From NCBI GenBank assembly GCA_963926925.1, contig CAWUZD010000065.1, positions 1-7,796 of the forward strand: DNA of 7,796 nucleotides. Direction: 5' to 3'. The notes under the pieces are model-generated. The model worked only from the letters and a program-made list of their open reading frames with translations. It did not search any database and was not told the DNA's origin. Position 1 is the first letter of the stretch, and each line of letters begins with the position of its first letter. Origin of the DNA: Paralactobacillus_A sp963926925. GTDB lineage: Bacteria; Bacillota; Bacilli; Lactobacillales; Lactobacillaceae. The translations under genes and the position numbers were made by a program. This document shows, piece after piece, positions 4,776 to 7,796 of this stretch.

Positions 4776-5624
4776 ATGAAAGTTGAAGAATTATTTTTAC
4801 GTTGTTGGTTATGTCGCGGCTTCAGTAGTAATAGTGGTCGTCATTTATTAGCTTATTTACAAAAGCATACGGTTGTTGATTTCCAACAATTACCGCATAT
4901 TTGTCAAATTGTGCCACGTTACCAAGCATTATTTATGGAAGATTTTTATCAAGTACCGTGGCAAAAATATTGTCAGTATCATTTTATTACCTTTAATTCA
5001 CCACTTTATCCGCAGTGGTTATTTGAAGTTTATGATGCGCCACCGTTATTGTTTTATCAAGGTAATATTCACCTATTAGCACAACCAAGTGTGGCGATTG
5101 TGGGTGCACGGTAGGCTAATAATTATACAAAATGGTTATTACAAGCATTAATTCCACATTTAGTAAAGCAGCGTGTTAATGTTATTAGTGGTTTGGCAAG
5201 TGGCGCCGATAGTTTTGCCCACCAAATTACACTACAAAATCATGGTAATACGATTGCAGTGATTGGTACGGGTTTAAATTGCTATTATCCAGCGCAAAAT
5301 AAGACTTTGCAGCAGCAAATTGCACAACAAAGTTTAGTACTATCAGAATATTTACCTGATGTAACGGCACGGCGTTATCATTTTCCGCGGCGAAATCGCA
5401 TTATCGCTGGATTATGCCAGACATTGTTAATTACGCAAGCCTCGCAACATAGCGGTAGTTTAATTACAGCCAACTTAGCTTTAGAAGATAATCGAAACGT
5501 TATGGCCGTACCTGGCAATATTAATGCACCATTATCACAAGGATGCAATGAATTAATTAATGCGGGGGCAACGCCATATTTAACGCCACAACAGGTTTTG
5601 GAAAGTTTAAAATTTTTTGATTAA
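4776..5624 (+). pseudogene. dprA: DNA processing protein DprA, interrupted by an in-frame amber codon
   Basis: DprA binds incoming single-stranded DNA and loads RecA during natural transformation. Read through one stop, the frame gives 282 positions, normal for a DprA without a C-terminal winged-helix domain. Marks in order are an N-terminal helical region, YPQWLFEVYDAPPLLFYQG at about 78-96, VGAR (109-112), GLASGADSFAH (139-149), FPRRNRIIAGL (203-213), SGSLITA (226-232), VPG (245-247) and GCNELINAGA (256-265). Codon 113 is TAG (5112-5114), directly after VGAR, where relatives as I recall carry Lys or Gln; CAG or AAG to TAG is one base change. The frame is otherwise undamaged. Translation would stop at 112 residues and lose the nucleotide-binding fold. 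A T-Q-A at 220-222 replaces the more usual V-E-A. GAGGTG (4765-4770) supports ATG 4776 over ATG 4743. Sequencing error is the main alternative. Confidence 0.85.
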
Positions 5625-5635
5625 AATAAAAAACG

Positions 5636-5665
5636 TTGACAAATCCGCGTTAATAGGGATATGCT
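5636..5665 (+). promoter_or_regulatory. Promoter of topA
   Basis: A perfect TTGACA (5636-5641) is followed after 18 bp by TATGCT (5660-5665). The start near 5672 gives a leader of about 33 nt with AAGGAGG (5691-5697) 7 nt before the topA ATG. It lies 12 bp after the dprA stop, so topA can be expressed independently of dprA. No terminator separates the two genes. Confidence 0.7.
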
Positions 5666-5704
5666 TATTTTCAGTTTTTCAACAAGTAAGAAGGAGGTTA
5701 TTAC

Positions 5705-7796
5705 ATGGTTACCAAAACTAAGCGCAAGAAGAACCTTGTAATTGTAGAATCACCTGCCAAGGCCAAAACAATTGAAAAGTACTTAGGCCGCAATTATAAA
5801 GTTGTGGCTAGTTTAGGCCATGTTCGTGACCTACCAAAAAGCCAAATGGGTGTTGATATTGAAAATAATTATCAACCAAAATATATTTCAATTCGTGGCA
5901 AAGGCGATGTTATTAAAGAATTAAAACGTGATGCCAAAGCTGCTAAACAAGTCTATTTGGCTGCCGACCCTGACCGTGAAGGGGAAGCCATTGCATGGCA
6001 TGTTGGTCATTTATTAGGGTTAGACCCTAATGATAAGCACCGCGTTGTTTTCAATGAAATTACGAAAGATGCGGTTAAAAACGCTTTTAAGACCCCACGG
6101 ACCATTAATATGAATTTGGTTGACGCCCAACAAGCACGGCGGGTGCTTGACCGGCTAGTTGGCTATTCAATTAGTCCTATTTTATGGAAAAAGGTTAAGA
6201 AGGGCCTCAGTGCTGGTCGGGTGCAATCAGTTGCATTGAAGTTAATTATTGATCGTGAACAAGAAATTAAACAATTCCAACCACAAGAATACTGGTCATT
6301 AGATGCTGAATTTAATAAGGATAATACTGCATTTAAGGCTAGTTTCTATGGCATTGATGGGCAACAGTTAACTTTAAATAATAATGCTGATGTTCAAAAA
6401 GTTTTAAGTAAAATTGATAAAAAACAACCATTCACAATTACTAAGGTAGTTAAGAAAGAACGGCAACGTTTTCCAGCTGCACCATTTACTACTAGTTCCT
6501 TGCAGCAGGAAGCTAACCGCAAGTTAAAGTTTAAGACGCACAAAACGATGATGATTGCGCAACAACTTTATGAAGGTATTAACTTAGGTGGCAAGTTAGG
6601 TACTGTCGGATTAATTACGTATATGCGGACAGACTCTACCCGGATTTCCCAAGTTGCTAAACATGAAGCATCAACATTCTTACATGAAAATTATGGTGCT
6701 GAATATGCTGCTATTAAGGTGCATGCTACTAAGAATCCTGAAGGTGCCCAAGATGCGCACGAAGCAATTCGGCCAACTTCAGTCATGCGGACACCAGATA
6801 GTTTGAAGGATATTTTGACGAAGGATCAATTACGGTTGTATCAATTAATTTGGGCGCGCTTTGTTGCTAGTCAAATGACACCAGCTGTTTATGATACAGT
6901 CAGTGCTGATATTAACCAAAATGGTGTGCAATTCCGGGCAAACGGTTCAAAGATGAAGTTTCCTGGTTTTACCAAGATTTATGTATCATCCCGTGAACAA
7001 ACCACTAAGGATAACATCTTACCAGAATTGGCCAAGGATGACAGTGTAACGTTGACGAAGACATTGCCAGCACAACACTTCACCCAACCACCAGCACATT
7101 ATTCTGAAGCTAACTTAGTCCGGGCGTTGGAAGAAAATGGTGTTGGGCGGCCATCAACTTATGCACCAACAATTGATACTATCCAACGGCGTTACTATGT
7201 TAAATTAATAGCACGGCGGTTTGAACCAACTGAATTAGGTGAAATTGTTAACAAATTGATCACGAAGTTCTTCCCTGAAATCGTTAATATTGACTTTACG
7301 GCTGATTTGGAACATCAACTTGATGAAATTGAGGCTGGTAAAGCTAACTGGGTTAAGACGGTTGATAGTTTCTACAAGCCATTTTCTAAGGAAGTTAATG
7401 AAGCCGAAGAAAAGATTGAAAAGGTGCAAATTAAAGACGAACCAGCCGGCTTTAATTGTGATATTTGCGGTGCACCAATGGTAATTAAGATGGGACGCTT
7501 CGGGAAGTTCTATGCTTGCAGTCGATTCCCTGAATGCCGAAATACTAAACCAATTGTGAAGGAAATTGGAGTCGTTTGTCCAAAATGTAAAAAGGGCCAA
7601 GTAGTTGAACGTAAATCCAAGAAGAACCGCATCTTCTATGGTTGTTCACGTTATCCAGACTGTGATTTTGTCAGTTGGGATCGGCCAATTGGACGGGATT
7701 GTCCAATTTGTCATCACTTCCTCGTTGAGAAAAAGGTTCGTGGTGGCATGCAAGTCGTTTGCCCTGAAGGTGACTATGAAGAAAAAGTACAAAAAT
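5705..7796 (+). CDS. topA: DNA topoisomerase I (type IA), open at the window edge
   Basis: TopA relaxes negative supercoils by cutting and rejoining one strand through a tyrosine. I read 697 uninterrupted codons, close to the full family length, so probably only the stop codon is missing; the last base of the window is T. The N-terminal TOPRIM domain shows E15 (IVESPAKAKT) and the D88-x-D90-R91-E92 metal motif in AADPDREGEAIAWH. Then come QQARRVLDRLVGYSISPILW, the active-site Y306 in GLITYMRTDST, DAHEAIRPTS and GVGRPSTYAPTI. The C-terminus has two complete Cys4 zinc ribbons (C585/C588/C605/C611 and C625/C628/C647/C653). A third is degenerate, with C666/C669/C686 and Gly689 where the fourth Cys would be. 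It follows dprA, as in related genomes. Confidence 0.97.
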   Translation, partial: MVTKTKRKKNLVIVESPAKAKTIEKYLGRNYKVVASLGHVRDLPKSQMGVDIENNYQPKYISIRGKGDVIKELKRDAKAAKQVYLAADPDREGEAIAWHVGHLLGLDPNDKHRVVFNEITKDAVKNAFKTPRTINMNLVDAQQARRVLDRLVGYSISPILWKKVKKGLSAGRVQSVALKLIIDREQEIKQFQPQEYWSLDAEFNKDNTAFKASFYGIDGQQLTLNNNADVQKVLSKIDKKQPFTITKVVKKERQRFPAAPFTTSSLQQEANRKLKFKTHKTMMIAQQLYEGINLGGKLGTVGLITYMRTDSTRISQVAKHEASTFLHENYGAEYAAIKVHATKNPEGAQDAHEAIRPTSVMRTPDSLKDILTKDQLRLYQLIWARFVASQMTPAVYDTVSADINQNGVQFRANGSKMKFPGFTKIYVSSREQTTKDNILPELAKDDSVTLTKTLPAQHFTQPPAHYSEANLVRALEENGVGRPSTYAPTIDTIQRRYYVKLIARRFEPTELGEIVNKLITKFFPEIVNIDFTADLEHQLDEIEAGKANWVKTVDSFYKPFSKEVNEAEEKIEKVQIKDEPAGFNCDICGAPMVIKMGRFGKFYACSRFPECRNTKPIVKEIGVVCPKCKKGQVVERKSKKNRIFYGCSRYPDCDFVSWDRPIGRDCPICHHFLVEKKVRGGMQVVCPEGDYEEKVQK

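Noticed and set aside
7679..7796. The third zinc ribbon of TopA lacking its fourth Cys (Gly689).
   Set aside because: Degenerate last zinc ribbons are common in topoisomerase I of this bacterial group as I recall, so it is noted in the gene entry and not treated as unusual.

Overview
This window looks like a chromosomal segment from a low-GC member of the Lactobacillales, most likely Lactobacillaceae. The evidence is the AT-rich intergenic DNA, strong AAGGAG-type ribosome binding sites, and the core order rbgA - rnhB - dprA - topA, which is familiar from lactobacilli and relatives. No genus can be fixed from the sequence alone. I see no tRNA, rRNA, CRISPR array, transposase or phage gene.

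Left part (1-1105): the C-terminal coiled coil of an ABC-F ATPase (Uup/YfmR type) ends at a strong bidirectional terminator. The terminator is shared with a convergent hemolysin III/PAQR-family membrane protein gene on the minus strand. The 183-bp divergent intergenic region between that gene and degV holds a 19-bp perfect palindrome and a 50-bp nested inverted repeat, both candidates for regulatory sites.

Middle (1106-3603): a tight plus-strand cluster of a DegV-family fatty-acid-binding protein, the circularly permuted GTPase RbgA/YlqF (50S ribosome assembly) and RNase HII (RnhB). The spacings are 22 bp and then an 8-bp overlap, so they are probably co-transcribed.

Accessory insert (3604-4775): between rnhB and dprA, which I would expect to be close neighbours, lie three units. 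The first is a probable independent small RNA of about 98 nt, with its own promoter and intrinsic terminator and two near-identical hairpin tops. The second is a lone small ORF of 62-66 codons with its own promoter and terminator. The third is a minus-strand HD-domain hydrolase gene. The small RNA is the best candidate here for something undescribed.

Right part (4776-7796): dprA, the RecA loader of natural transformation, is intact over its whole length except for one in-frame TAG at 5112-5114, directly after the VGAR motif. It is annotated as a pseudogene, with sequencing error as the alternative. topA (DNA topoisomerase I) follows from its own good promoter and is open to the window edge. 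Only its stop codon may be missing. RnhB, DprA and TopA all act on DNA or RNA-DNA hybrids; RNase H and topoisomerase I are known to limit R-loops together, so their proximity makes functional sense. This proximity is a conserved feature of the group rather than proof of one operon.
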